Source: Myxococcales bacterium (GTDB lineage: Bacteria > Myxococcota_A > Polyangia > Nannocystales > Nannocystaceae). From it: 64,000 bases of DNA. Below the pieces are notes generated by a model. It searched no databases. It saw only the letters and a program-made list of their open reading frames with translations, and was not told where the DNA came from. The stretch is from NCBI GenBank assembly GCA_020633335.1, contig JACKDU010000011.1, positions 1 to 64,000 of the forward strand. Reading direction: 5' to 3'. Position numbers and translations under genes: made by a program. Each line of letters opens with the position of its first letter. The first letter of the stretch is position 1. Positions 16,492 to 23,999 of the stretch are shown in pieces.

Positions 16492-16923
16492 GTGCTCGGT
16501 CTCCTCCGCACCGCGGTCAGCCTCCTCTTCCTCTCCCTGGTGGTTTGGTGCTCGTTCACCGTGCCGCTGGGGCGGCGGACGCTGGCCGAGCACGTCGACC
16601 GGATCGGCAAGACCCGCGAGGCGACGGAGCTGATCCAGGGCGCCCGCGCGCGGATCAACCCGATCCTCGACGAGGCCAAGAACCGCCTCCTCGGCGAGTA
16701 CGTCGAGGCGCCGACCTACCTCCCGAGCGGCGAGCCGGCGCCGGCCCGGACCCTCGCGCGGCCGCGGCCCCGCGGCGACGTGACGCCGGCCCGGACCCTG
16801 CCGAGCGCGACCACTCGCGACGGGAGCGCGACCCGGCCCAGCAGCGGCTCCGACCGCTCGCCGTCGACCGCCGACGGCGCTCGCCTCCCCGGGCGGCGCG
16901 CGCGGTCGACGAGCGCCGAGTAG
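16492..16923 (+). CDS. Small single-pass membrane protein
   Basis: This 143-aa protein from GTG 16492 has one N-terminal membrane helix (about residues 5-22, LLRTAVSLLFLSLVVW). A short amphipathic helical stretch (TLAEHVDRIGKTREATELIQGARARINPILDEA) follows, then a disordered Arg/Pro/Ser/Thr-rich tail. No family recognised. An open frame extends upstream to 16420, but its composition is unlike coding sequence here and the hydrophobic segment starts directly after the GTG. It lies on the plus strand just before the minus-strand tRNA gene. Confidence 0.55.
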   Translation: MLGLLRTAVSLLFLSLVVWCSFTVPLGRRTLAEHVDRIGKTREATELIQGARARINPILDEAKNRLLGEYVEAPTYLPSGEPAPARTLARPRPRGDVTPARTLPSATTRDGSATRPSSGSDRSPSTADGARLPGRRARSTSAE

Positions 16924-16962
16924 CGCCGCGTCGGCGTCGACGTCGGCGTCGACTCGAGAAGT

Positions 16963-17036
16963 TGCGCCCGGCAGGACTCGAACCTGCGACCCTCGGGTTC
17001 GAAGCCCGATGCTCTATCCAACTGAGCTACAGACGC
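16963..17036 (-). tRNA. tRNA-Arg (anticodon TCG)
   Basis: The 74-nt cloverleaf folds fully: a 7-bp acceptor (GCGTCTG with CGGGCGC, two G-U pairs), D arm GCTC/GAGC, anticodon arm TCGGG/CCCGA with loop CTTCGAA, T arm GCAGG/CCTGC with loop TTCGAGT, discriminator A. CCA is not encoded. The anticodon TCG reads CGA/CGN arginine codons. No integrase or attachment duplication is visible beside it. Confidence 0.95.
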
Positions 17037-17149
17037 GCGACTTCGGCACCATAGCAGATCTCCCTCGCCAGGGGCGCGGTCGGCGGCGCGTCCCCCCGGG
17101 CCCGGCTCATTGGGCGCGCGCGGCCCGTGCACGGCCCCGACCCGCCCCC

Positions 17150-17155
17150 TATACT
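17150..17155 (+). promoter_or_regulatory. Putative -10 box (TATACT) of the subtilase gene
   Basis: TATACT is a close match to the housekeeping -10. Transcription from about 17162 would give a 41-nt leader including the AGGAG ribosome site at 17193. No clear -35 is seen. Confidence 0.5.
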
Positions 17156-17202
17156 GGGCCGGTGCGTGGGCCTGGTCGGCCGCGCGCCCCGCAGGAGAAC
17201 CC

Positions 17203-19110
17203 ATGAACGACGCCCGTTGCGCCCTCCGCCGCCGCCATCGCACGACCTTCGCCAGCCTCGGCCTCGTCGCCCTGGCGGCCCTCGTCGCCCACCAGCACTG
17301 CCCGCAGGACCGCGGGATCGCCGCGGACGCGATCCAGACCCCGAGCCTCGCGGACGCCGAGGAGCTCGCCGCCGCGGATCTCACCGGCGCCCTGATCCTC
17401 GACCTCGTCGAGCCCGAGGACGGTGAGGGCGGCAGCGAGGCCGAGCTCGCGGCCCTCATCGACGGCCTCGGCCTCCCGGTCGAGGCCGCCGGCTTCTACA
17501 GCGAGGGCGAGCACCTCTTCCGGGTCTCCGGCAGCGCCGCCGATCTCGCCCAGGTCGAGGCCGCGCTCGCCGATCACCCGCTGGTCGAGGGGATCGAGCC
17601 CGAGGTCCTCTACGCGCTCATCGACGCCGGCGACGGCGAGCCGGCCCCCGAGGCCCACCCGCGCTTCGAGCCCAACGACGCGATGTTCAACCTCCAGTGG
17701 CACATGGAGATGATCCGCGCCCCCGAGGCCTGGAGCGTCACCCGCGGTGACGGGGTGGTGGTCGCGGTGATCGACACCGGCGTCGCCTGGAAGGACACCG
17801 ACCAGACCCGGATGGTCCCCGACCTCGCCGGCACCCGCTTCACCCACGGCAAGAGCTTCGTCAACGGCCTCGCCGACGGCCTCGACGATCACCTCCACGG
17901 CACCCACGTCGCCGGGACGATCGCCCAGACCACCAACAACGAGATCGGCGTCACCGGGGTCGCCTTCGAGTCGACGATCATGCCGCTCAAGGTGCTCGGC
18001 GGCGACGGCCGCGGCTCGGTCACCGGGATCGCCAACGCGATCCGCTACGCCGCCGACAACGGCGCCCAGGTGATCAACATGAGCCTCGGCGGTCCGCTCC
18101 CCTCGCGGGTCCTCGGCAAGGCGATCGAGTACGCCAACGAGAAGGGCGTCACCGTGGTCTGCGCCGCCGGCAACGAGGCGAAGTCGCGGGTCGGCTACCC
18201 GGCGGCCAACAAGGGGTCGGTCGCGGTCGCCTCGGTCGACGCGATGGGCGAGCGCACCTGGTACTCGAACTGGGGCGATGCCCTCGACGTGTCGGCGCCG
18301 GGCGGCGACACCCGGGCCGACAAGAACGGCGACGGCTTCCCGGACGGCGTCCTCCAGGACACGATCAAGCTCCAGGATCCGCTCAACCACGACTACATGT
18401 GGCTGCAGGGGACGTCGATGGCGTCGCCGCATGCGGCCGGCGTGGCCGCGCTGATCGTCGCCCGCGGGGTCACCAACCCGGCGGAGGTCGAGCGGATCAT
18501 GAAGGCGAGCGCGGTCCACCCGAACAAGGTCGAGTGGGATCGTGAGTACGGCGCCGGGGTGATCGACGCGGTCGCCGCGGTCGACGCGGTCGCCGAGTCC
18601 TACGACGGCGAGCGGGCGGGCTTCGCCGGCCTCCTCGCGCTCCTCGGGATCGGCGGGATCGGCGGGGCCGGGATCGCGGCGGCGGGGGCCACCAGCCTCG
18701 CGCTCGACGGCGACGAGCGCCGTCGTCGTCGTCGCCGGCGGCGCCGTCACGTCGTCGACCTCGCGGGCCTGAGCCTCGGGGCCCTCCTCGGCGCCGGCCT
18801 CTTCGGGCTCCAGCCGGCCGCCTACGGGGTCGCTACCGCGCTCGGCGGCGCCTGGCTGGGCTCGCCGCTGGTCTTCTCGGCCCTCCTGCCGCTCCTTGCG
18901 ACGCTCCTCTTCCTCGGCGTCCGGCCGCTCCGTGGGCTCCTCGCGGGCCTCTCGCTCGGCTACGCGGCGGTCCTCCTCCACGGCGCGGTGGTCCTGCCGA
19001 CCCTCCTCACCGGCCTCCCGGGCGGCGCGGGCGTCGATCGGCTCTGGCTCGTGGCCAACGCCGGCGTCGCCCTCTGGCTGGTCCGCCGGATCAGCCGGCG
19101 CCTCGACTAG
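17203..19110 (+). CDS. Subtilisin-family (S8) serine protease with C-terminal membrane anchor
   Basis: This 635-aa protein has an N-terminal hydrophobic signal (about 15-30), an inhibitor-I9-like propeptide (about 55-140), then an S8 peptidase domain. The catalytic triad is complete: D191 in VIDTG, H232 in HGTHVAGT, S405 in GTSMASPH, with oxyanion N324 in AAGNE. After the catalytic domain come a Gly/Ala/Ile-rich membrane helix (about 472-500), a run of ten arginines (about 506-515) that should stay cytoplasmic, and three to four further helices. The protease domain is thus predicted to face the periplasm, tethered to the inner membrane. ATG 17203 follows AGGAG at 17193. Confidence 0.92.
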   Translation: MNDARCALRRRHRTTFASLGLVALAALVAHQHCPQDRGIAADAIQTPSLADAEELAAADLTGALILDLVEPEDGEGGSEAELAALIDGLGLPVEAAGFYSEGEHLFRVSGSAADLAQVEAALADHPLVEGIEPEVLYALIDAGDGEPAPEAHPRFEPNDAMFNLQWHMEMIRAPEAWSVTRGDGVVVAVIDTGVAWKDTDQTRMVPDLAGTRFTHGKSFVNGLADGLDDHLHGTHVAGTIAQTTNNEIGVTGVAFESTIMPLKVLGGDGRGSVTGIANAIRYAADNGAQVINMSLGGPLPSRVLGKAIEYANEKGVTVVCAAGNEAKSRVGYPAANKGSVAVASVDAMGERTWYSNWGDALDVSAPGGDTRADKNGDGFPDGVLQDTIKLQDPLNHDYMWLQGTSMASPHAAGVAALIVARGVTNPAEVERIMKASAVHPNKVEWDREYGAGVIDAVAAVDAVAESYDGERAGFAGLLALLGIGGIGGAGIAAAGATSLALDGDERRRRRRRRRRHVVDLAGLSLGALLGAGLFGLQPAAYGVATALGGAWLGSPLVFSALLPLLATLLFLGVRPLRGLLAGLSLGYAAVLLHGAVVLPTLLTGLPGGAGVDRLWLVANAGVALWLVRRISRRLD

Positions 19111-19190
19111 TCGCGGAGTGCGGGGGCGCCGAACCACTCCGCGGCGATCGAGGTAGCGACGGAGACATCGGCATCTGAACCTCGAGCGTG

Positions 19191-19218
19191 CGAGGGCGAG
19201 CCCGGCGGCTCGCCCTCG
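19191..19218 (+). terminator. Hairpin downstream of the subtilase gene
   Basis: A 12-bp perfect stem (CGAGGGCGAGCC / GGCTCGCCCTCG) with a CGGC loop lies 80 nt after the subtilase stop. No T-run follows. Confidence 0.55.
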
Positions 19219-19276
19219 TCGCGAGCGGGTCCACAGCTCCACAGGCCGTGGGCTCGCGTCCGCCGCGCGGGACCCC

Positions 19277-19282
19277 TACAAT
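19277..19282 (+). promoter_or_regulatory. Putative leaderless -10 box (TACAAT)
   Basis: TACAAT ends 6 nt before the ATG at 19289. A transcript starting at the usual distance would begin at the initiation codon. No Shine-Dalgarno is present. Confidence 0.5.
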
Positions 19283-19288
19283 CCGACC

Positions 19289-20260
19289 ATGGCCCCTCGC
19301 CTTCGACGCTGGCTCATGGTCGGCGGCGCCCTCTTCGGCGTCGCCGCGGGCTGCCTCGTCGAGCTCGAGCACCGGGTCGCCTGCGGTGACGGCTACACCG
19401 ACCAGCTCGCCGGCGAGGAGTGCGATCCGGCGGATCGCCCGAGCTACGAGCTCGCCTGCGAGCAGCGCGGCTTCGCGGCGGGGGTCGCCCGCTGCGACCC
19501 GACGACCTGCCAGATCGAGGCGACGGCCGAGCTCTGCGCGGTCTGTGGCGACGGCGTCCTCTCGCCGGGCGAGGAGTGCGACGGCAACAACCTCGCCAAC
19601 AAGAAGTGCCTCTCGGGCGCCGACCTCGTCACCTGCAACCAGGCGACCTGCACCTACGACCTCTCCGCCTGCCCGGCCTGCGGCAACGGGGTCGTCGACC
19701 CCGCCCACGGCGAGGAGTGCGACTGGAACGTCGAGCCCGGCGAGATCGCCGATCCCGAGGTCGTCGAGTGCGCCGAGCTCCAGCCCCTCGGCGAGATCCA
19801 GTACAAGGGCTACGCCAGCGGCGAGGTCCCGGTCGACACCTGCACGACCAAGTGCCGCTTCCCCCGGGACAAGTGCTCGTTCTGCGGCGACGGCGTCGTC
19901 GACAAGGCCTACACCGACATCGGCGGCCCCGACGGCGACCTCATCCTCAAGGGCGCCGAGGTCTGCGACGGCAAGGACGTCGAGCCCGAGCGGCTGATCA
20001 AGCACTGCCGCGAGGTCTGCACCGGCGACGCGCTCTCGACCCTCAACCTCCGCTGCGACTTCGAGTGCATCAACAACTGCGGCGCGCTGGTCTCCCCGGA
20101 GCCAGCGGAGGCCCGCTGCTGCGTCCTCGGCGGCGACTCCTGCGATCCCGTGCTCCCCTGCTGCTTCGCCCTCGACAACCCCGGCGAGGACGGCTGCGCG
20201 GCGGTCCTCGTCGAGACCCCGAACGGGACGATCTTCGTCGACCGCTGCCGCTCGCTCTGA
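19289..20260 (+). CDS. Lipoprotein with myxobacterial CGDG cysteine repeats (DUF4215-like)
   Basis: This 323-aa lipoprotein has a signal peptide with lipobox VAAGC. The mature chain carries repeated CGDGxxxPGEECDG-type units (around CGDGYTDQLAGEECD, CGDGVLSPGEECDG, CGNGVVDPAHGEECD and CSFCGDGVVD), the hallmark of the Myxococcus cysteine-rich repeat family. Over 30 Cys in total imply many disulphides and an extracytoplasmic location. The role of these repeats is structural or adhesive by inference. Transcription is probably leaderless from the TACAAT box. Confidence 0.85.
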   Translation: MAPRLRRWLMVGGALFGVAAGCLVELEHRVACGDGYTDQLAGEECDPADRPSYELACEQRGFAAGVARCDPTTCQIEATAELCAVCGDGVLSPGEECDGNNLANKKCLSGADLVTCNQATCTYDLSACPACGNGVVDPAHGEECDWNVEPGEIADPEVVECAELQPLGEIQYKGYASGEVPVDTCTTKCRFPRDKCSFCGDGVVDKAYTDIGGPDGDLILKGAEVCDGKDVEPERLIKHCREVCTGDALSTLNLRCDFECINNCGALVSPEPAEARCCVLGGDSCDPVLPCCFALDNPGEDGCAAVLVETPNGTIFVDRCRSL

Positions 20261-20300
20261 TCGGGCCCCTGGCCGCGACGGCGCGGGGCCGCCCTGAGGT

Positions 20301-20318
20301 CCTGTCTATCTGGACATG
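20301..20318. repeat. Dispersed palindrome copy
   Basis: CCTGTCT-ATCT-GGACATG (7-4-7) lies between the lipoprotein gene and the amidohydrolase gene. It is the first of three sites with a GACATG at 43-nt intervals. Confidence 0.7.
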
Positions 20319-20343
20319 TTCGTCCGTGCGACGTCTCCACTTG

Positions 20344-20361
20344 CCTGTCTTTTTAGACATG
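20344..20361. repeat. Dispersed palindrome copy
   Basis: CCTGTCT-TTTT-AGACATG is a perfect core inverted repeat, exactly 43 nt after the previous copy. A third GACATG lies 43 nt further on (20399) but with a degraded left arm. Confidence 0.75.
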
Positions 20362-20435
20362 TACGACGACGCAGGATGCCCGTGCGTCCCGGGTCGATGA
20401 CATGTTCGTCGGCGCAGTCGTCGACGACCGCCGCG

Positions 20436-21356
20436 TCAGCCGGCGGCCGCGCCGTCGAGCGCCACCACCAGCGCGTCCGCCAGCGGCGCGGCCATCCGCG
20501 CGATCTTCCCGGCCGAGATCGGCGAGGGCCCGAAGGGCACGAAGGGATCGGCGACCAGGTCGCGGCTCACCTCGACGCAGAGCACCCGCTGCGGGTAGCG
20601 GAGGGCGTAGTGGTAGCCCATCGTCGCCGGGTGGAGGCGGTAGGTCGCGCTCGCGCCGACCTCGAGGCCGAGCGCCCGGTAGGCGTCGATGACCGCGGCG
20701 ACCAGCGCCTGCGGGGCCGGGCTCGGGCCCTCCATCGCCTCGCAGATCACGTCGACGTCCGGGCGCCGCTGCCAGCGCGCGTAGACCTCCGGCGTGTAGG
20801 CCCAGCGGAGGTTCTTGACGATGTCGGCGTCGATCCGGTCGATCTCGACCGAGCGCGGCGCGTAGGAGTGGAGCTGGAGCGCGAGGCCGCCGGCCCCGCA
20901 GATCGCCTCGTAGGCCCGGCTGACCAGCTCGTGGTAGCGGCGGTGGCCCTCGCCGAGGAGCGCGCGGTCCTCGGGATCGTCGATGTAGGCCGGGGTCGCC
21001 GGCGTCAGCCCGTCGACGACCACGCCGGCGACGCCCTGGGCGACCCGGTTGCAGTCGATGAAGGTCCGGGGGATCCGCGAGCGGAGGATCAGCGCGCCGC
21101 CGCCGAGGCGCCGCGCGACCTCGGCCGCGCACTCCGGCGCGCCGATGTCGGTGTTGACGAAGAAGAAGGCCTCGAGCTCCGCCGGCAGGCGCGAGCGCAG
21201 GCGGCCCCGGAGCGCGTCGTAGTCGCCCCGCTCGGTCGCGCCGTGGGGGATCTCGATGAGGAGCGGCGCCCGGCCGCCGGCGTCCCCCGCGGGGGGGAGC
21301 CAGGTCAGGTCGCAGACGCCGGGGATCGCCTTGAGGTCGTCGAGCATGTCGAGCAT
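20436..21356 (-). CDS. N-formylglutamate amidohydrolase-like protein
   Basis: This 306-aa protein resembles the FGase family, zinc-dependent hydrolases that release formate from N-formylglutamate in the last step of one histidine-degradation route. The family-typical features are LLIEIPHGAT near the N-terminus, the acidic segment FFFVNTDIGAPE, a central IDCNRVAQG (Asp-x-N-R), and a late helix with LHSYAPRSVEID. No histidine-utilisation genes are nearby, so the physiological substrate is uncertain. ATG 21356 is favoured over longer starts because the conserved region begins soon after and a TATCCT box lies 12 nt upstream. Divergent from metF. Confidence 0.75.
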   Translation of the reverse strand: MLDMLDDLKAIPGVCDLTWLPPAGDAGGRAPLLIEIPHGATERGDYDALRGRLRSRLPAELEAFFFVNTDIGAPECAAEVARRLGGGALILRSRIPRTFIDCNRVAQGVAGVVVDGLTPATPAYIDDPEDRALLGEGHRRYHELVSRAYEAICGAGGLALQLHSYAPRSVEIDRIDADIVKNLRWAYTPEVYARWQRRPDVDVICEAMEGPSPAPQALVAAVIDAYRALGLEVGASATYRLHPATMGYHYALRYPQRVLCVEVSRDLVADPFVPFGPSPISAGKIARMAAPLADALVVALDGAAAG

Positions 21357-21368
21357 GGCGGGGCGCCG

Positions 21369-21374
21369 AGGATA
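21369..21374 (-). promoter_or_regulatory. Putative -10 box (TATCCT)
   Basis: TATCCT on the minus strand lies 12 nt before the ATG at 21356, implying a leader of only a few nucleotides. Confidence 0.35.
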
Positions 21375-21497
21375 GCCGCTCGCTCCGTCGGACGCCGGCC
21401 AAAGCGTCGGGGCGCCCGCGGACCCGAGGTCACGGCCCCCGAGGTCGGCCCGCCGGGTCTGGTGGTCGGCCCCGGCCGGTGCTAGTTGTGGGCGCCG

Positions 21498-22412
21498 ATG
21501 CTCATCCGCGAACGCCTCAAGCACAAGCGGCCGATCTTCTCCTTCGAGTTCTTCCCGCCGAAGACGGAGAAGAGCGAGGCGACCCTCTGGCGGGGCCTCG
21601 AGAGCCTGGCGATGCTCGAGCCCGACTTCGTCTCGGTGACCTACGGCGCCGGCGGCGGGACCCAGGCGAAGACCCTCGAGCTGGTCTCACGGATCAAGCG
21701 CGACCTCGGGATCGAGCCGGTCGCCCACCTGACCTGCGTGGGCGCCACCCGCGACGAGCTCGCGCGGGTGATCGACGGCCTCGGCGAGCGCGGGATCCGC
21801 AACATCCTCGCGCTCCGCGGCGACCCGCCCCGCGGCGAGACCACCTTCACCCCGGCCCCCGGCGGCCTCCGCCACGCCAGCGAGCTGGTCGCGCTGATCC
21901 GCGAGCGCGGCGACTTCTGCGTCGGCGCGGCCTGCTACCCCGAGGTCCACCCCGAGGCGCCGAACCTCGACGTCGACCTCGCCCACCTCAAGACCAAGGT
22001 CGACGCCGGCGTCGACTACCTGATCACCCAGCTCTTCTTCGACAACGCGGTCTACCACCGCTTCACCGCCCAGGCGCGGGCGATCGGCGTCGACGTGCCG
22101 ATCATCCCGGGGATCATGCCGGTCACCAACCTCGGGCAGATCGAGCGCTTCTCAAGGATGTGCGGCGCGACGATCCCGAGCCGCCTCCACGATCGCCTGA
22201 GCCAGGTCGCCGACGACCCTCAGGAGATCTTCTGGGCGGGGGTGGTCTACGCCGCCCACCAGTGCCGCTCGCTCCTCGAGCCGAGCCTCCCGCTCCCCTT
22301 CGCTCGGCCGCCGCGCGGGGTCGCCGGGATCCACTTCTACACGCTCAACAAGTCGCCGGCGACCCGGGCGATCTTCGAGATCCTCCGGCTCGCGCGCTCG
22401 GCCCTGGTCTGA
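21498..22412 (+). CDS. metF: Methylenetetrahydrofolate reductase
   Basis: This 304-aa MetF is a FAD enzyme that reduces 5,10-methylene-THF to 5-methyl-THF for methionine synthesis. It shows the N-terminal FSFEFFPPKTE motif with the catalytic Glu, VSVTYGAGGG, the HLTC motif, NILALRGDPP for FAD binding and the YLITQLFFDN region. Length equals that of the bacterial enzyme; no regulatory extension. ATG 21498 matches the family N-terminus. It is convergent with the murein endopeptidase gene; a strong hairpin lies between the two stops. Confidence 0.95.
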   Translation: MLIRERLKHKRPIFSFEFFPPKTEKSEATLWRGLESLAMLEPDFVSVTYGAGGGTQAKTLELVSRIKRDLGIEPVAHLTCVGATRDELARVIDGLGERGIRNILALRGDPPRGETTFTPAPGGLRHASELVALIRERGDFCVGAACYPEVHPEAPNLDVDLAHLKTKVDAGVDYLITQLFFDNAVYHRFTAQARAIGVDVPIIPGIMPVTNLGQIERFSRMCGATIPSRLHDRLSQVADDPQEIFWAGVVYAAHQCRSLLEPSLPLPFARPPRGVAGIHFYTLNKSPATRAIFEILRLARSALV

Positions 22413-22430
22413 GGCCGGGGGTCCTCGCGA

Positions 22431-22463
22431 CGACGGGGCCGCGTCTCGGACGCGACCCCGTCG
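22431..22463. terminator. Bidirectional hairpin between metF and the endopeptidase gene
   Basis: A 15-bp stem with one mismatch (left arm 22431-22445, right arm 22449-22463) closes on a TCG loop, located 18 nt after the metF stop and 20 nt after the opposing gene's stop. Placement suggests termination for both strands. Confidence 0.6.
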
Positions 22464-22482
22464 GCGGGCTTGCTACGGCCTC

Positions 22483-23508
22483 CTAGCCGCGGCAGCGCTG
22501 GTTCCACTCCTCGCAGTGGAAGCGGACGTGCATGTGATCGGCGTGCCCCTTCCAGTGCTTGACGATCGCCTTCGCCGAGTCGGCGCCGCGGGGGTACTGG
22601 AAGATCCCGGCGAGCTCCTCGTCGCTCATCCCCTGGCGCTTCGCCTCCTTGTAGAGGAGGGTCTGGAGCTTCTTCGAGACGAAGATCGTCTCGACGTTGC
22701 CGCTCTTGATCATCTCGTGGATCAGGAACCAGTTCTTCTCGGCGTCGAAGTTGCCCGCGTTCATCCGCTGCCAGCGGATGTCGCCGTCGTCCTCGCCGAG
22801 GGCGATGTAGCCGAGGTCGACGTCGCGGCCGGTGCGGTGGGAGCGGTGGGGCGAGGCCCGCCCGCCCTTGCGACCGGCGAGCTCGCCGACCCGGACCTTG
22901 GGCGCGTCGGGGAATTCGACGCCGTAGGCCTCGAAGACCTGGACCAGCGTCGACACCGTCTTGTGGGTGCCGTAGGCGCGGCGGCGGTGGGGGCGGAGGC
23001 GCCAGGCGTCGCCCTCGGGGATCGGGATCCCGTTGACCAGGCGGCCGCGGTTGGGCGCGCCGATCGATCGGGTGGGCTCGTCGGGATCGACCTCGTAGAC
23101 CCGCAGCGCCGTCCCGGCGCTGATCTTCTCGCCGGCGCTGAGATCGGGGTTGAGCTCGTAGAGGAGGCGACCGACCCCCCAGGTGGCGGCGAGGAGCTCC
23201 GGCGTCGCGTCCTCCGGGACCGTCCAGAAGACCTCGTCGAGGGTCCGGGGATCGGCGCTCCGGGGCGCCTCGGCGGCGCTGAGCGAGCTGGAGATCGCCC
23301 GGAGGACGATCGGGTTGGGCTCGAAGTGGAGGGCGTGGAAGGCGGTCGTCGTCGGCGCCTGGCGCTCGGCGGTGACCTCGGGCTCGGCCCGGCCGCCAAC
23401 GGCGGCGATGAGGCCCAGGGCGGCGACGAGGCCGAGGGCGCGGGCGAAGCGAGCGCGGCGGCTCGCACGGGGCTTGGCATTGATCTCGCGGCCAGCGGTG
23501 GTCGTCAC
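22483..23508 (-). CDS. Penicillin-insensitive murein endopeptidase-like protein (MepA, M74)
   Basis: This 341-aa periplasmic peptidoglycan hydrolase candidate has an N-terminal Arg-rich signal/membrane segment (RFARALGLVAALGLIAAVGG). A LysM-like central region follows (about 100-150, with WGVGRLLYELNPDL and a following threonine/lysine strand). The C-terminal M74 peptidase domain keeps its zinc-ligand motifs: SPHRSHRTGRDVDLGY (His and Asp) and HADHMHVRF. The M74 family cleaves D-Ala-meso-DAP cross-links. GTG 23508 is preferred to the upstream ATG because AGGAG lies 8 nt before it and the signal peptide starts there. Confidence 0.85.
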   Translation of the reverse strand: MTTTAGREINAKPRASRRARFARALGLVAALGLIAAVGGRAEPEVTAERQAPTTTAFHALHFEPNPIVLRAISSSLSAAEAPRSADPRTLDEVFWTVPEDATPELLAATWGVGRLLYELNPDLSAGEKISAGTALRVYEVDPDEPTRSIGAPNRGRLVNGIPIPEGDAWRLRPHRRRAYGTHKTVSTLVQVFEAYGVEFPDAPKVRVGELAGRKGGRASPHRSHRTGRDVDLGYIALGEDDGDIRWQRMNAGNFDAEKNWFLIHEMIKSGNVETIFVSKKLQTLLYKEAKRQGMSDEELAGIFQYPRGADSAKAIVKHWKGHADHMHVRFHCEEWNQRCRG

Positions 23509-23999
23509 AAGCGGCTCCTGGCTGGGGGTTCTCTGCGATCGGTGGCCCTGCCGTGAGCGCAGCCGACGCATCGTCTCGGCATCCTAGGGTTTGGGCCCAG
23601 GGCTGCCAACCGGGAACAACCGCGAAAAAACCCGGAGTATCATTTAGGTGGGCGTATCTCCCCAAATTAGCGACATTTTTCCGGCCACGGGGCTTGCGCT
23701 CGGCGCGCAAGCGCGCCGGCGGTGAGCTCGCCAATCTGCAAGTGCAAGCGATTTTACGGGCGCATTCTGACCAATGCGATCGTCGCGCGAGCGCGCCCTA
23801 CGGGGGGATTCCCGCATCACTTCGTAGGAGGTGCCCGGATTCTCTCGTGTCTGCGGACCCGGCATCCTCCGGATTGTCAGAAGGGTCGTTTGGGTGGCCA
23901 AATGTTTGAGTACCGCACGTCATCGGGGGCTGTAGGGGACCAATGGTGGTCACTCTGCAGCCCCCGACTCCTTTTCGGCCCTTCGCTCAGGAACCTGGC
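23509..23999. other. Gene-free lower-GC region upstream of a lipoprotein gene
   Basis: This 490-nt stretch is clearly less GC-rich than its surroundings. Several short open frames cross it, but none has the third-position bias of real genes here. It contains AT-rich patches (for example around 23640-23690 and 23880-23910) and a compound hairpin at 23924-23966. It probably holds divergent promoters and a structured leader. Confidence 0.55.
23924..23966 (+). promoter_or_regulatory. Compound hairpin in the leader of the lipoprotein gene
   Basis: A 9-bp outer stem (CGGGGGCTG 23924-23932 with CAGCCCCCG 23958-23966) encloses an inner GACCA/TGGTC stem. It ends 34 nt before the ATG at 24000, with a short T-rich run (CCTTTTCGG) in between. 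Possible attenuator or leader structure; no known riboswitch is recognised. Confidence 0.4.

Noticed and set aside
16963..17036. tRNA gene as an integration site for a genomic island
   Set aside because: No integrase gene and no duplicated tRNA 3' end is seen within the window.
20301..20404. Possible mini-CRISPR (43-nt regular spacing)
   Set aside because: Only about 12 nt are shared between units, the units are palindromes found singly elsewhere, and there are no cas genes.
20436..21524. Longer N-terminus for the amidohydrolase-like protein
   Set aside because: The extra 56 residues overlap the metF start region, lack conserved content and would remove the divergent promoter space.
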